64,000 bases of DNA from REEP01 sp964517265 (GCA_964517265.1 CAZFBS010000013.1:1-64000); one strand, 5' to 3'. Shown: positions 17,755-27,788, numbered from the stretch's first letter. The notes: generated by a model not told the origin, from the letters alone. Numbers and translations are program-made.

Positions 17755-19118
17755 TCGGCGGCAACCGACGGCAGCGCACCGAGGGAGCGTGCAAGTTCGT
17801 CGGGCCCGAACATCTGGTCGGTGAGCTTGCCGGCGAAGTAATCGGCGTAAGATTGCATGTCGAAGTGCCCATGGCCGCTCAGAGAAAACAAAATGGTACG
17901 CGCATCACCATCACGCTTGCACGCAAGGGCTTCGTCGATCACCGCCTGGACGGCGTGATTGGACTCCGGGGCCGGAATGATGCCTTCAGCCTTGGCGAAC
18001 AGCACACCGGCGGCAAAGCACTGTGTTTGCGGGTAGGCACGGGGCTCGATCAGACCGAGTTCAAGGAGATGGCTCACTAGCGGCGACATGCCGTGGTAGC
18101 GCAAGCCTCCGGCGTGGATGCCGCCCGGCATGAACTGAGAGCCCAGCGTGCGCATTTTCATCAGCGGGGTCAAATGGGCGGTATCGCCGAAGTCGTAGGC
18201 GTACACGCCGCGCGTCAAGGTCGGACATGCAGCGGGCTCGGCAGCGATGATCCGCATCGCGCTGTTTCCGGCAAGCTTGCGACGGATCAGCGGAAACACC
18301 AGCCCGGCGAAATTGCTACCGCCACCGGTGCAGGCGACGACCACGTCCGGTTCGTCGCCCGCCATTTCCATTTGCTCAATGGCTTCAAGGCCGATCACGG
18401 TTTGATGCAGCATGACATGATTGAGAACGCTGCCGAGGGCGTACTTGGTGTCGTCGTGAGCCACGGCTATCTCCACCGCTTCGGAGATGGCGATGCCGAG
18501 GCTGCCGGTGGCGTCAGGATTATCGGCCAAGACTGCCCGGCCCGACGCCGTCTCGGCGCTGGGGCTCGCCACGCAGCGTGCACCATAGGCTTGCATGGCG
18601 GCGCGCCGGTAGGGCTTCTGGTCATAGCTGACCCGGACCATATAGATATCCAGATCAAGCCCGAACAGGCTGCACGCGAACGCGAGCGACGTACCCCATT
18701 GGCCCGCTCCGGTTTCTGTGGCCAAACGCCGCGTTCCGTCAATCTTGTTGAAGAAAGCCTGGGGAACCGCACTGTTGGGCTTATGACTGCCGGTGGGGCT
18801 GACCCCTTCATACTTGTAATAGATGCGCGCCGGCGTATCGAGGGCGCGCTCGAGGAACCGGGCACGGTAGAGCGGCGTCGGTCGCCACAACGCATAAACC
18901 TCGCGCACCGCCTCCGGAATCTCGATCTCCCGCTCGGTCGCGTTCTCCTGAGCAATCAGGCTCGGCGGAAAGATCGGTGCCATGTCGGTGGCCCCAACCG
19001 GCGCCCCAGTGCCCGGATGCAGCACTGGCGCCGGAGGCTCGGGCAGATCGGCAACGATGTTGTACCAGGACCGTGGGATGCGCTCGTCAGCTAGCAGGTA
19101 TTTGATCGTTTCCATCAT
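17751..19118 (-). CDS. TrpB2-type tryptophan synthase beta-like protein
   Basis: A 455-residue PLP enzyme of the TrpB2 subgroup, longer than canonical TrpB and usually encoded apart from trpA. It is recognised by WYNIVADLPEPP, RPTPLYRARFLE, the PLP lysine K113 in TGSHKPNSA, and CTGGGSNFAG. TrpB2 enzymes make tryptophan from indole and serine (or phosphoserine). The start is ATG 19118, 10 bases after AGAGGA; the GTG at 19148 is less likely. No trpA is in the window. Confidence 0.9.
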   Translation of the reverse strand: MMETIKYLLADERIPRSWYNIVADLPEPPAPVLHPGTGAPVGATDMAPIFPPSLIAQENATEREIEIPEAVREVYALWRPTPLYRARFLERALDTPARIYYKYEGVSPTGSHKPNSAVPQAFFNKIDGTRRLATETGAGQWGTSLAFACSLFGLDLDIYMVRVSYDQKPYRRAAMQAYGARCVASPSAETASGRAVLADNPDATGSLGIAISEAVEIAVAHDDTKYALGSVLNHVMLHQTVIGLEAIEQMEMAGDEPDVVVACTGGGSNFAGLVFPLIRRKLAGNSAMRIIAAEPAACPTLTRGVYAYDFGDTAHLTPLMKMRTLGSQFMPGGIHAGGLRYHGMSPLVSHLLELGLIEPRAYPQTQCFAAGVLFAKAEGIIPAPESNHAVQAVIDEALACKRDGDARTILFSLSGHGHFDMQSYADYFAGKLTDQMFGPDELARSLGALPSVAAE

Positions 19119-19181
19119 TCTTTTTCGTTCCTCTGCCCTACCCCTCACAGCGTTCCGCCGCGCTTACCTCTTGTCCGTTCG

Positions 19182-20771
19182 TTACCTCTGGTCACTCGAT
19201 TCCTTGTTGATCGGCAGGGCCACGAACTGCAGACCGCCTTGCCCCTGCACCAGCAGCAGAACTGTCTTGCGACCCCTCTTGCGCGCCTCGTCAACCTTTG
19301 CCGCAACATCGGCCGGAGTCGTCACCTCCCCCTGTTCGACTTCGACGATGAGGTCTCCCGCGCGCAGGCCTTTTTCTGCGGAGATACCGTCCGCCTGCAC
19401 CTCTGTGACAACGACGCCCTCGTCCTCAGCGGCAAGATCGAACCGTTCGCGCAGCTTTTCGTCGAGTTCCGAGAGCGTTATTCCGAGAGGCTCGATGTTC
19501 AGCGTTCCCGGGGTTTTCGAGCGGCCCGACGAGCGGCTGGCAACCTTTTCACCCTCCTCATCAAGAGCGGCAATCGTCACATTGAGGACGACTTCACCGC
19601 GTTCGCGCCACACCGTCATCGCCACGGTACGGCCTACCTCGGTGTCGGCGACAAGCCGTGGAAGTTGCCGCATGTCCTCGATTTTTCGATCGTCGAACGC
19701 AATGATCACATCGCCTTTGTTCACGCCCGCCGCCGCAGCCGGACCGTCCGGCATCACCTCCGCCACCAGTGCGCCCGCAGGTTCGCTGAGCCCGAAGCTG
19801 TCGGCAAGTTCCTCCGTCACCGTCTGGATCCGGACGCCAAGCCAGCCGCGCCGCACCTCGCCATGCTCAATCAGTTGCCGGACTACCGGAGCCGCGACGT
19901 TGCTAGGGATGGCGAATCCGATCCCCACGCTGCCGCCTGAGGGAGAAAAAATGGCCGTGTTGATGCCAATAACTTCGCCCTGCAGGTTGAACATGGGACC
20001 GCCTGAGTTACCCCGGTTGATCGAGGCATCGGTCTGAAAGAAGTCGTCGTAGGGGCCCACCTGGATGTCCCGGCTCCGGGCGGAGATGATTCCGGCGGTG
20101 ACAGAACCACCGAAACCGTATGGGTTGCCGATGGCCACAACCCAATCGCCGACCCGCGTCTTATCCGAATCGCCAAGAGTGACAGACAGCAACGTGCGGG
20201 ACGGATCGATCTTCAAGACGGCCAAGTCGGTTTTCGGATCGCGGCCGATCACCTGCGCTTCCAGCCGGGTTTCGTCGTGCAGGATCACAGAGATTTCATC
20301 GGCATCCTGAATCACATGGTTGTTGGTCACGATGAAGCCGTCGGGGCTGATAATGAAACCGGAGCCCAGCGAAGTCGCACGCCTGGGGCGTTGCTGCTGG
20401 TTCTCGTCGAAGAACTCCCGGAAGAAGTCCTCGAACGGAGATCCGGGGGGCACTTCCGGCACTTCAATTCCTGCTTGGCTATCCACCGTCTGCGAGCTTG
20501 AGATGTTGACGACGGCCGGCAGTAACTGGTCAGCAAGATCAGCGAACGAGTCCGGTGGAAAACCGGCGGGAATCGCCGCGCCTGGAATCAGCCAGAAAAC
20601 GCCTGTGACGACGGCTGCCAGGGCCAAAGGGGTACGCCCAGCCAGTGGCTTGCTCTTTGCGACCGATGCTGCCCCCGCATCGGACGTCGCCCGCTCGTGA
20701 TTCCCCAAGCCGAAATGTGCGAGAGCGATGCAGATCCTGGACGCGATCACGGTCACTTGTCTCCCAAACAT
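19182..20771 (-). CDS. Deg/HtrA-family periplasmic serine protease
   Basis: A 529-residue trypsin-like protease with the triad H152 (TNNHVI), D182 (KTDLAVLKI) and S256 (GNSGGP). Two PDZ domains follow, roughly 310-395 and 430-515. Residues 46-70 form a hydrophobic segment, either an uncleaved anchor or a signal preceded by an unusually long N-terminus; a later start is possible. It degrades or chaperones damaged envelope proteins. It lies downstream of hflK-hflC-DUF2065 on the same strand, a frequent alphaproteobacterial order for membrane quality control. Confidence 0.92.
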   Translation of the reverse strand: MFGRQVTVIASRICIALAHFGLGNHERATSDAGAASVAKSKPLAGRTPLALAAVVTGVFWLIPGAAIPAGFPPDSFADLADQLLPAVVNISSSQTVDSQAGIEVPEVPPGSPFEDFFREFFDENQQQRPRRATSLGSGFIISPDGFIVTNNHVIQDADEISVILHDETRLEAQVIGRDPKTDLAVLKIDPSRTLLSVTLGDSDKTRVGDWVVAIGNPYGFGGSVTAGIISARSRDIQVGPYDDFFQTDASINRGNSGGPMFNLQGEVIGINTAIFSPSGGSVGIGFAIPSNVAAPVVRQLIEHGEVRRGWLGVRIQTVTEELADSFGLSEPAGALVAEVMPDGPAAAAGVNKGDVIIAFDDRKIEDMRQLPRLVADTEVGRTVAMTVWRERGEVVLNVTIAALDEEGEKVASRSSGRSKTPGTLNIEPLGITLSELDEKLRERFDLAAEDEGVVVTEVQADGISAEKGLRAGDLIVEVEQGEVTTPADVAAKVDEARKRGRKTVLLLVQGQGGLQFVALPINKESSDQR

Positions 20772-20889
20772 TGGTCCTAACTTTCGGCCTCAAAACAGAA
20801 CAAAGAGGGCTGTCGATCCAAAACAGCCCCAAGCTGGACCGGAATTGCGCCCGAATGCGTTGGTGCTCAACAGAGAACCACCTGATGGA

Positions 20890-21081
20890 TCAACCGCGGA
20901 TCAGCCACACCAACCCGACGCCGATCAAAACCGCGAGCAAGCCAGCCCACCGCACGTTATTAAGCGGCTGTGCTAGGACGTGCACCATCATTTTCTTCAT
21001 TGCCCCAGGAAACAGAGCATACGCAATTCCCTCGATAGCGATGGCGAGCCCGAGCGCCGTGATCAGGTCCGCCATCCCCAT
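20890..21081 (-). CDS. DUF2065 small membrane protein
   Basis: A 63-residue protein with two hydrophobic helices (about 5-25 and 43-60) joined by the basic segment KKMMVHVLAQPLNNVR. This matches the DUF2065 family, which is commonly encoded beside hflC. It starts at ATG 21081, an ATG with a second in-frame ATG two codons later. It probably sits in the inner membrane with the HflKC complex; its function is not established. Confidence 0.85.
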   Translation of the reverse strand: MGMADLITALGLAIAIEGIAYALFPGAMKKMMVHVLAQPLNNVRWAGLLAVLIGVGLVWLIRG

Positions 21082-21154
21082 CTCCCTTACGATTGATACG
21101 CCCGCTTGGCGCCCTCAGCGGGCGCGCTTGTGTTCCCTCTTGCCAGCCTCCTTG

Positions 21155-22123
21155 CTACCGCTGCGAGGTGGCTGTCGCCGCAGGCAGCTCCGCGGTGGCG
21201 TCCTTGGAGGCGAGGCCCTGCTGCTCTGCCTGCACCCGCTGCTGAAGCCCTTCCCGTCCGCCCGCTGTCTCGCCATAGAAATAGCGGAAGAACTCCGAGT
21301 CCGGGCTGAGAACCATCGTGGTCGCCTGCCCTTCCAGAGCAGAGTACGCCTCAAGGGACCGGTAGAAGTCGAAAAACTCGGGATCCTGGCCGAATGCTTC
21401 GATCAAGATCCGCGAGCGGGCACCATCTCCCTGCCCCCGCAGAATCTGCGCCTGCCGGGTTGCCTCTGCCAGAATGATTGTCCTCTCGCGATCGGCCTCG
21501 GCCTGAATTTTCGCCTTGAGCTCCTCGCCCTCGGCTCGAAGTTGGGCCGCTTCGGCAATCCGCTGCGAGCGCATCCGGTTGTATACCGACTGACTGGTTG
21601 ATTCCGGCAGATCGGTGCGTCCGATGCGTACGTCGATGACCTCGACCCCGAACTCCGGGGCCTCTTCTCTCAAGCCGGCCGCAATCCGATTCATCACGTC
21701 GGCACGCTCCTCCGAAAGAATGCCAACCAACGAAGTTCTGGCAATTTCCGAGCGCACTTCCGAGCTCAGCCGTGCGCCGAAAATCTGCAGGAAGTTGTTG
21801 ACCGTCACGGCCCGCTTCTTGAACTCGAGCGGATCGACAATACGGTATCGCGCAAAGGCATCCACATTGATCCGCTTCTGGTCCGCCAGGATCACTTCCT
21901 GCACCGGAGGATCCAGAGCCATGATGCGTCTTTCGTAGAACTCGACGTTCTGAATAATGGGCAGTTTGAAATGAAGACCCGGTTCACGTTCGACATGAAT
22001 CGGGTTTCCGAACTGCAGGACAAGTGCCTGCTCTGTCTGCCGAACCGTGTAGATGGAGCTGAAGAGCAGGATGCCGGCAAGAACAACAACTACTCCGGCG
22101 ACTCCCAAACCTACCTTATTCAC
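21155..22123 (-). CDS. hflC: HflC subunit of the HflKC membrane complex
   Basis: A 322-residue SPFH/prohibitin-fold protein with one N-terminal membrane helix (about 6-26) and a long C-terminal coiled coil (AEAAQLRAEGEELKAKIQ). HflKC forms a periplasm-facing cage around the FtsH protease and modulates degradation of membrane proteins. The start is GTG 22123, overlapping the hflK stop by 4 bases (GTGA). Confidence 0.95.
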   Translation of the reverse strand: MNKVGLGVAGVVVVLAGILLFSSIYTVRQTEQALVLQFGNPIHVEREPGLHFKLPIIQNVEFYERRIMALDPPVQEVILADQKRINVDAFARYRIVDPLEFKKRAVTVNNFLQIFGARLSSEVRSEIARTSLVGILSEERADVMNRIAAGLREEAPEFGVEVIDVRIGRTDLPESTSQSVYNRMRSQRIAEAAQLRAEGEELKAKIQAEADRERTIILAEATRQAQILRGQGDGARSRILIEAFGQDPEFFDFYRSLEAYSALEGQATTMVLSPDSEFFRYFYGETAGGREGLQQRVQAEQQGLASKDATAELPAATATSQR

Positions 22124-23238
22124 CTCTGCGCCTCCTCAGTGCCTTGCGTTCCGGCATCGCTCTGATTCCTGCGAAGCTCGGTCAGCGGAAGATACGGGAC
22201 CACCCCTTGCCCCTGAGCTTGGCCATTGATGCCGCTGTCGATCAGAACCTTGTCGGTTCCAGCCAACACGTCCTGCATTTTCTCCAGGTAAAGACGCCGC
22301 CTGGTGATGTCCTGGCCGGCCAAGTAGGCTTGATACACTTCGTTGAAGCGCTCGCCTTCACCTTCGGCATCGCGCACCACCTTGTCCTTGTAGGCTGTCG
22401 CCGCCTGAATAATGGCCTCTCCCTCACCTTTGGCGCGGGGAACGAGATTGTTGCGGTAGGCCAAGGCTTCGTTGACGGACCGTTCCTTGTCCTGCCGTGC
22501 CCGCTGCACGTCCTGGAACGCGTCGATCACCTCGGTCGGAGGATCAACCTTCAACTGCCGGACATCGACAACGGAGACACCGGCATCGTAACTGTCCAGG
22601 ATTCGCTGCAACAGCTCCCGGGTCTGCATGTCAACCTCTTGCCGTTTAACGGTCAGAGCGTCTTCGAGCAGCGTCTGGCCCATGACCTCACGAATTGCGC
22701 TTTCGGCCGCGAGCTTGATCGTCGTTTCCGGATCAAGGATGTTGAACAGATATTGAGCCGCATCTTTGATCCGCCACTGAACGACGAGATCGCTGTCGAG
22801 AATGTTCTGATCCCCGGTCAGCATCAGGCTTTCCTGCGGAACGTCGCGCGAAACGTCGGCGGCACCGCGGAACCCAATCTGGATGGTGTTGGTCTGTTCA
22901 ACGTTTGGCGTCAGCACTTCGCCAATCGGGGCGGGAAACCAATAGTTCAGTCCCGGCGTCGTGATTGCGTGGAAGCGGCCGAAGAGAAGTTCAACCCCTT
23001 GTTCACCCGGCTGCACGCGATAGAATCCCGTCGCCAACCAAATTCCGAGAATGGCGACAGCGACGAGAGCCAAGCCGCGCCCGCCTCCGATGCCGCCCGG
23101 CATGACGCGCTTGAAGCGCTCTTGCGTGCGGCGTAGCATCTCCTCCACGTCGGGAGGAGGCGATGATGACGGACCGCTACCCCACGGACCGCCGCCACCG
23201 CCGCCGCCCCATGGTCCGCCTTTCTGATTCCAGGCCAT
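22120..23238 (-). CDS. hflK: HflK subunit of the HflKC membrane complex
   Basis: A 372-residue partner of HflC. The N-terminus is Gly/Pro/Trp-rich (MAWNQKGGPWGGGGGGG), as usual for HflK, then a membrane helix at about 55-72 and the SPFH domain with RVQPGEQGVELLFGRF. It is the first gene of the hflK-hflC-DUF2065-deg run, and its promoter must lie in the 297 bases shared with the divergent Mrp gene. Confidence 0.95.
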   Translation of the reverse strand: MAWNQKGGPWGGGGGGGPWGSGPSSSPPPDVEEMLRRTQERFKRVMPGGIGGGRGLALVAVAILGIWLATGFYRVQPGEQGVELLFGRFHAITTPGLNYWFPAPIGEVLTPNVEQTNTIQIGFRGAADVSRDVPQESLMLTGDQNILDSDLVVQWRIKDAAQYLFNILDPETTIKLAAESAIREVMGQTLLEDALTVKRQEVDMQTRELLQRILDSYDAGVSVVDVRQLKVDPPTEVIDAFQDVQRARQDKERSVNEALAYRNNLVPRAKGEGEAIIQAATAYKDKVVRDAEGEGERFNEVYQAYLAGQDITRRRLYLEKMQDVLAGTDKVLIDSGINGQAQGQGVVPYLPLTELRRNQSDAGTQGTEEAQR

Positions 23239-23535
23239 TAATGTGAGTACTCCCTCTTTACGTTGCCTTTACGCTACCCAACGTTGGTGGTGATCCATCT
23301 CTCCGCCAGAGATCGATTGGAAGCGGAGGTGCTTGCACGGCAACTATGATCGTTGACGAGCGGACGATGCGATAAAAGGCCCACGGCAGGCTATATATAA
23401 GCATGAAGTCCACTCGCCGCGATATAAGGCGGGTTGATCAGGGGCGCAACGTTTGCACTCGCGAGTGAGCAGACAGCTGCACTGGCGGGGCCGACGCGAC
23501 ACGAGAGAACCAGAACCAGCAGGGAGCAGGGACCG
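23239..23535. other. divergent promoter region of hflK and the mrp gene
   Basis: 297 bases without a credible frame. It must hold promoters for both directions, but no -35/-10 pair stands out by eye. AGGGAGCAGGG lies just before the mrp ATG. Confidence 0.4.
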
Positions 23536-24742
23536 ATGCCGCAGGTGACCGATCAGCAAGTACTCGAGGCCCTCGCCCAGGTCCGCGACCCCGACCGCGG
23601 TGCGGACGTCGTCAGCCTCGGCATGGTGAACGGGCTGCGCATACAGGACGGGCACGTGATGTTCGCGCTTGAAGTCGCGCCGGAACGCGGACCCCAGTTG
23701 GAGCCGCTGCGGCGTGAGGCGGAAGCGGCCGTGCACAAGCTTCCGGGCGTGCTGACGGCGCGCGCGGTTCTGACCGCCGAGCGCANNNNNNNNNNNNNNN
23801 NNNNNNNNNNNNNNNNNNNNNNNNNNNNNNNNNNNNNNNNNNNNNNNNNNNNNNNNNNNNNNNNNNNNNNNNNNNNNNNNNNNNNCGGCGGGCGCAGGAC
23901 AGCGAGCGGGAGCGGCCGCACCTGTCGGGCCGGATCTGCTTCCTGGCGTAAAAGCCATCGTCGCCGTCGCGTCCGGTAAAGGGGGTGTCGGCAAATCGAC
24001 GACGGCGGTCAATCTCGCCCTCGCCCTTGCCCGCCTCGGCCGCAGGACTGGCCTGCTCGACGCCGATGTCTATGGCCCGTCGATCCGGCGGATGCTCGGA
24101 ATCGTCGGCAATCCGGCTTCCAGCGACGGGGTCAAGCTGGATCCGATGCAAAAGTATGGAATCCAGGCGATGTCGATGGCGTTTCTCGTCGAGGAGGAAA
24201 CGCCGATTGTTTGGCGTGGGCCGATGGTGCAATCGGCGCTGGAACAGATGATGCGGGATGTAAACTGGGGCACGCTCGACGTTTTGATCGTCGACATGCC
24301 GCCCGGGACCGGCGACACCCAGCTGACGATGGCCCAGCGTGTTCCGCTCGCGGGCGCGGTCATCGTCTCGACGCCGCAGGACATCGCACTGATCGACGCA
24401 CGCAAGGGCCTCAACATGTTCCGCAAGGTTGATGTGCCCGTGCTCGGGATCATTGAGAACATGAGCTATTTCACCTGCCCGAAATGCGGCCATCGGACCG
24501 ACATTTTTGGCCACGGCGGTGCGAAGACTGAGGCAGAACGGCTCGGGCTGGACTTCCTCGGCGCGATCCCGCTCGACATTGCCATCCGCGAGACGTCGGA
24601 CGGGGGCACACCGATCGTCGCCGCGGACCCCGATGGGGTTCATGCGCAGGCCTATCTGAAGATCGCCACGAGGGTATGGGAGCAGGTCGAGGCGGTCCTG
24701 GATCAGCGCGCCGCGACCGCGCCTAGAATCGTCCTGCAGTAG
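23536..24742 (+). CDS. apbC: Mrp/ApbC iron-sulfur cluster carrier ATPase (interrupted by assembly gap)
   Basis: A P-loop scaffold that carries and hands over iron-sulfur clusters. Residues 1-83 before the gap are the DUF59/MIP18-like domain (VLEALAQVRDPDRGADVVSLGMV). After the gap come the deviant Walker A GKGGVGKST, DMPPGTGDTQL, and the cluster cysteines in FTCPKCGHRTDIFG. The frames on the two sides agree only if the true gap length is a multiple of three, so the 100 N is a placeholder rather than evidence of a frameshift. About 367 codons are visible, close to the normal family length. Confidence 0.9.
23786..23885. other. assembly gap (100 N)
   Basis: Exactly 100 undetermined bases inside the mrp gene. 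The round number marks a scaffolding placeholder. Confidence 0.99.
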
Positions 24743-24767
24743 AGTGGCCGGCATGAGCAGGCGGGAA

Positions 24768-24788
24768 GGGTCAGGAAAAAGATGACCC
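24768..24788. terminator. weak hairpin between convergent genes
   Basis: GGGTCA (24768-24773) pairs with TGACCC (24783-24788), between the mrp stop and the end of the convergent regulator gene. It is short and lacks a T-run. Confidence 0.3.
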
Positions 24789-24796
24789 GTTCGAGG

Positions 24797-25633
24797 TCAG
24801 GTCGGTGAGGAAGGGGGTTCCGCTGCGCGCTTCTTCATCATCATTCGGATGATCAGATCGGCAGTCTGCTCGATCGAGCGTTGACTGACGTCGATCACCG
24901 GCCAGCCTCGACGCACGAACAGCCGCTTGGCATCCAGCACTTCCTGTTGCAGGGTCTCCGGATTGACATAGTCGGTCTTCTCGGGCTGATTCAGCCCGGC
25001 GAGTCGCGCGGCGCGGATCCGGGCGAGCCGAACCGGGTCAACGGTCAGGCCGACAATGAATGGTCGTTTTGCTTTCAGCAGGTTCTCCGGCAAGGGCACG
25101 CCAGGCACCAGGGGGACGTTGGCGGCCTTGACCCCGCGGGAAGCCAGGTACATGCAGGTCGGTGTTTTCGTTGCCCGAGAGACGCCCACTAATACGACAT
25201 CGGCCTCATCGAGATCCTGAACCGCCACCCCGTCGTCGTGGTTCAGTGTATATTTCATCGCCTCGACACGCTGGTAGTAGTCGTCATCGATGATCTCCCG
25301 TGCGCTCATCTGGCACTGGACCGGCACCTCAAAATGCTCGGAGAGGCGCGTGACCGTCGGCTCCAAAGCGAACTGGTAGGGCACCTTGAGATGGCGGCAG
25401 CCTTCTTCGAGAGCCTCGCGAATGTCGGCGTGGGCCACGCTGTGTACAACAAAGCCGGGAGCCGTGGAGATTTCCGCAAGGATCTCCGGGAGCTGGCTCA
25501 TGTGACGCACCATTTTCCAGAGCCGGCGCTTGACCTCAACCTGTTCGAGCTGGGCCACGGCGTTGCGGGCCAGCATTTCGACAAGCTCTCCAGAGGCATG
25601 GGAGACCAAGTAGAGTTGAACGAGCTTGCTCAT
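24797..25633 (-). CDS. PEP synthase / pyruvate-phosphate dikinase regulatory protein
   Basis: A 278-residue bifunctional kinase/phosphotransferase of the DUF299/PpsR type. It uses ADP to inactivate, and phosphate to reactivate, PEP synthase or pyruvate phosphate dikinase. It is recognised by LYLVSHASGELVEMLARN, LNHDDG, the phosphate loop GVSRATKTPTCMYLASRG and GLTVDPVRL. The start is ATG 25633, not the longer frame, because the conserved first strand begins there. Its target kinase is not in the window. Confidence 0.92.
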   Translation of the reverse strand: MSKLVQLYLVSHASGELVEMLARNAVAQLEQVEVKRRLWKMVRHMSQLPEILAEISTAPGFVVHSVAHADIREALEEGCRHLKVPYQFALEPTVTRLSEHFEVPVQCQMSAREIIDDDYYQRVEAMKYTLNHDDGVAVQDLDEADVVLVGVSRATKTPTCMYLASRGVKAANVPLVPGVPLPENLLKAKRPFIVGLTVDPVRLARIRAARLAGLNQPEKTDYVNPETLQQEVLDAKRLFVRRGWPVIDVSQRSIEQTADLIIRMMMKKRAAEPPSSPT

Positions 25634-25655
25634 CAGACGGATCCCATCCGCGCAT

Positions 25656-26408
25656 TCATCGGTGGTAGCCGCCGTCAAGCCGCAGCACCGATCCATTGAT
25701 CATCTGATTCTTGATTACATGCAGCACGAGCATGGCGAACTCGGCAGGATCGCCAAATCGATGCGGAAACGGGATCGATCGCGCCAGCCGTGAGTCGAGG
25801 TTCTTTTCCATCGTGAAAAGTGTCGGGGTGCCGAACAGCCCCGGGGCGATCCCGACGACGCGAATGCCGAACGGGCCGAGCTCGCGGGCGGCAGGAAGGA
25901 TCATGCTGACCACCCCACCTTTCGAGGCAGCATAGGCCGCTTCGCCACTTTGCCCTTCGTAGGCAGACGCCGATGCGGTCGTAATGATGATCCCCCGCTC
26001 GCCGTCCGCCATCGGCTTCAGCGTCGCCATGCTCGCCGCGACGAGGCGCAACATGTTGAACGTCGAAATCAGATTGACCTCGACCAGCTGCCGGAAATCA
26101 TCGAGCGCCATCGGCCCCTCGTCGCTCACCAGTTGCTGCGAATGGCCGCGCCCGACGCAATGGATCAGGATTCGCGGCGCGCCGTGAGCGGCGCGGGCTT
26201 CGGCCAATGCCCTCTCGGCGGCACCCGCATCGGCAACGTCACAAGGTATCGCGAGGCCATTGATGTTTTCGGCCACGGCGCGCACGCCTGCCTCGTGAAT
26301 GTCGATGACGCTGACTCTCGCACCCGCCTCGGCAAGGTAGCGCGCGGTCTCCGCGCCAAGTCCGGACGCTCCCCCCGTCACCACTGCTGGGCATTGCCAT
26401 AAATCCAT
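25656..26408 (-). CDS. short-chain dehydrogenase, 3-hydroxyacyl-CoA dehydrogenase type II-like
   Basis: A 250-residue SDR with the NAD loop TGGASGLG (11-18), a catalytic Ser in TTASASAYEG, and YAASK. The segment APGLFGTPTLFTM resembles type II 3-hydroxyacyl-CoA dehydrogenases (the HSD17B10 group), which oxidise short-chain 3-hydroxyacyl-CoA. It lies 22 bases upstream of the PEP synthase regulator on the same strand. The substrate is inferred from resemblance only. Confidence 0.85.
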   Translation of the reverse strand: MDLWQCPAVVTGGASGLGAETARYLAEAGARVSVIDIHEAGVRAVAENINGLAIPCDVADAGAAERALAEARAAHGAPRILIHCVGRGHSQQLVSDEGPMALDDFRQLVEVNLISTFNMLRLVAASMATLKPMADGERGIIITTASASAYEGQSGEAAYAASKGGVVSMILPAARELGPFGIRVVGIAPGLFGTPTLFTMEKNLDSRLARSIPFPHRFGDPAEFAMLVLHVIKNQMINGSVLRLDGGYHR

Positions 26409-26553
26409 AACGTTCCCCGCTCCGTCCGACGCTATTGTACGTGAGATGTCTTGGGTGCGATCGCTTCAAGATGCGATCCCCATGAAAGGCACTCCGCGTC
26501 GGTGTACGTTACACCCTTGCCCCACGCGAGGACCAATCAGCTTTCACACCCGT

Positions 26554-27498
26554 TCAATTTTCCACCGGCAGACCGAGGACGGACATCAGTTCCCGCCATT
26601 CCCGCTTGCTGAGACCGCTTGCCTCGCAACTGACGCGGTTTCCGGCGACAAGGCGTTTTACCACGTCCAGCGACCGCGACGACAGATGGACCCCGCCGAC
26701 GCGATAGTTCCGATAAGCGTCGTAGGTCATCGGAACCCAACGGGCGACCGTCTCCAGCATCGCCTCGGCATACACCCGAATTTCGTATTGCGCATGGGGA
26801 TCGGCGCGCAGGCTCAAAAAATGCAACAGGTTATGGAGATCGATTTTCCAGTACCACTGGGTGTAGGTGCTGAGCGTCAGATTCATGCGGGCAAGTTCCC
26901 GGGCAAGGCCCTGGCGCTGCGGATCGCGCGGATTGCCGTCGGAATCCTCGTTCAGCATGTCTTCGTAGTGATGATAACAGCGCTCCGCATCCTCACGCAG
27001 CAGGGCGAGGACGTGGAGCGCCTCACTGCCGGAAAGGAGCACGCCACGGCCTTGCCGGTTGACGGAAGCCTGAGCCGCGAGATGCTCCGGGGCGGGAACG
27101 TAGAACTCCCGGTCCATCACCGAGTAGCGCGCTGAATATTCATTGACGCTCGCGGTGCGATGACGGATCCACTGGCGGGCGACAAAGATCGGCAGCTTCA
27201 CGTGGTATTTGATCTCGCACATTTCGAACGGCGTTGTGTGCCGGTGGCGCATCAGATAGTTGATCAGGCCGGCATCATTTTGCACCTTGCGCGTCCCCCG
27301 GCCGTAGGAGACACGCGCCGCCTGCACCACGGCCTCGTCGCTGCCCATATAGTCGACGACACGGATGAACCCGTGGTCGAGCACCGGGATTGGCTCATAA
27401 AGAATTTCTTCCACCGCCGGCACCGTTGCACGGCGGGTTTGCGTGCTCTGCCCACGCTGCGTATCGATCGCCTCGCGCTGTTCGGTCGTCAAAGCCAT
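26554..27498 (-). CDS. thyX: flavin-dependent thymidylate synthase
   Basis: A 314-residue ThyX, which makes dTMP from dUMP using FAD, methylenetetrahydrofolate and NADPH. The family motif RHRTxSxNExSxR is present (RHRTASVNEYSAR, residues 112-124). The length is larger than the usual 220-270 residues; the extra residues are at the N-terminus and around 150-190. The start is ATG 27498; the frame to 27696 has no conserved sequence. No thyA was seen. Confidence 0.93.
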   Translation of the reverse strand: MALTTEQREAIDTQRGQSTQTRRATVPAVEEILYEPIPVLDHGFIRVVDYMGSDEAVVQAARVSYGRGTRKVQNDAGLINYLMRHRHTTPFEMCEIKYHVKLPIFVARQWIRHRTASVNEYSARYSVMDREFYVPAPEHLAAQASVNRQGRGVLLSGSEALHVLALLREDAERCYHHYEDMLNEDSDGNPRDPQRQGLARELARMNLTLSTYTQWYWKIDLHNLLHFLSLRADPHAQYEIRVYAEAMLETVARWVPMTYDAYRNYRVGGVHLSSRSLDVVKRLVAGNRVSCEASGLSKREWRELMSVLGLPVEN

Positions 27499-27734
27499 GC
27501 ATTCATCCTTCAGAGCAATGTCTTCAGCATCTCTCGGGAACCGGTCCTGCCTCGGGGCAGACGTCGGATGGAGATGCATCCTTTCATCATCCTCAAAAAG
27601 CCCCTGATAGAACAAACCTTGCCTTGGCGCCACCCTGGGCGGCGACTTCGTCTGCCTCACGCTCCGCGGCAACCACAGGCGTATGCCCGCCCGCACGCCC
27701 GATCAAACGGACAGGTAAAGGAACTCTATCAACG

Positions 27735-27762
27735 AAAAAGGGGCGACGCTTTCGGCCGCCCC
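27735..27762 (-). terminator. rho-independent terminator of the RTX gene
   Basis: Read on the minus strand, a GGGGCG/CGCCCC stem (27740-27762) is followed by five T (27739-27735). It begins 27 bases after the RTX stop codon. Confidence 0.8.
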
Positions 27763-27788
27763 GAGGTCAGGAAGAAGGAAGACAACAC

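Noticed and set aside
22144..23136. 330-codon plus-strand frame
   Set aside because: It is antisense to hflK, which has clear family features and normal length.
23536..24742. frameshift in the mrp gene
   Set aside because: The frame difference is across a placeholder gap of 100 N, so it carries no information about the real frame.
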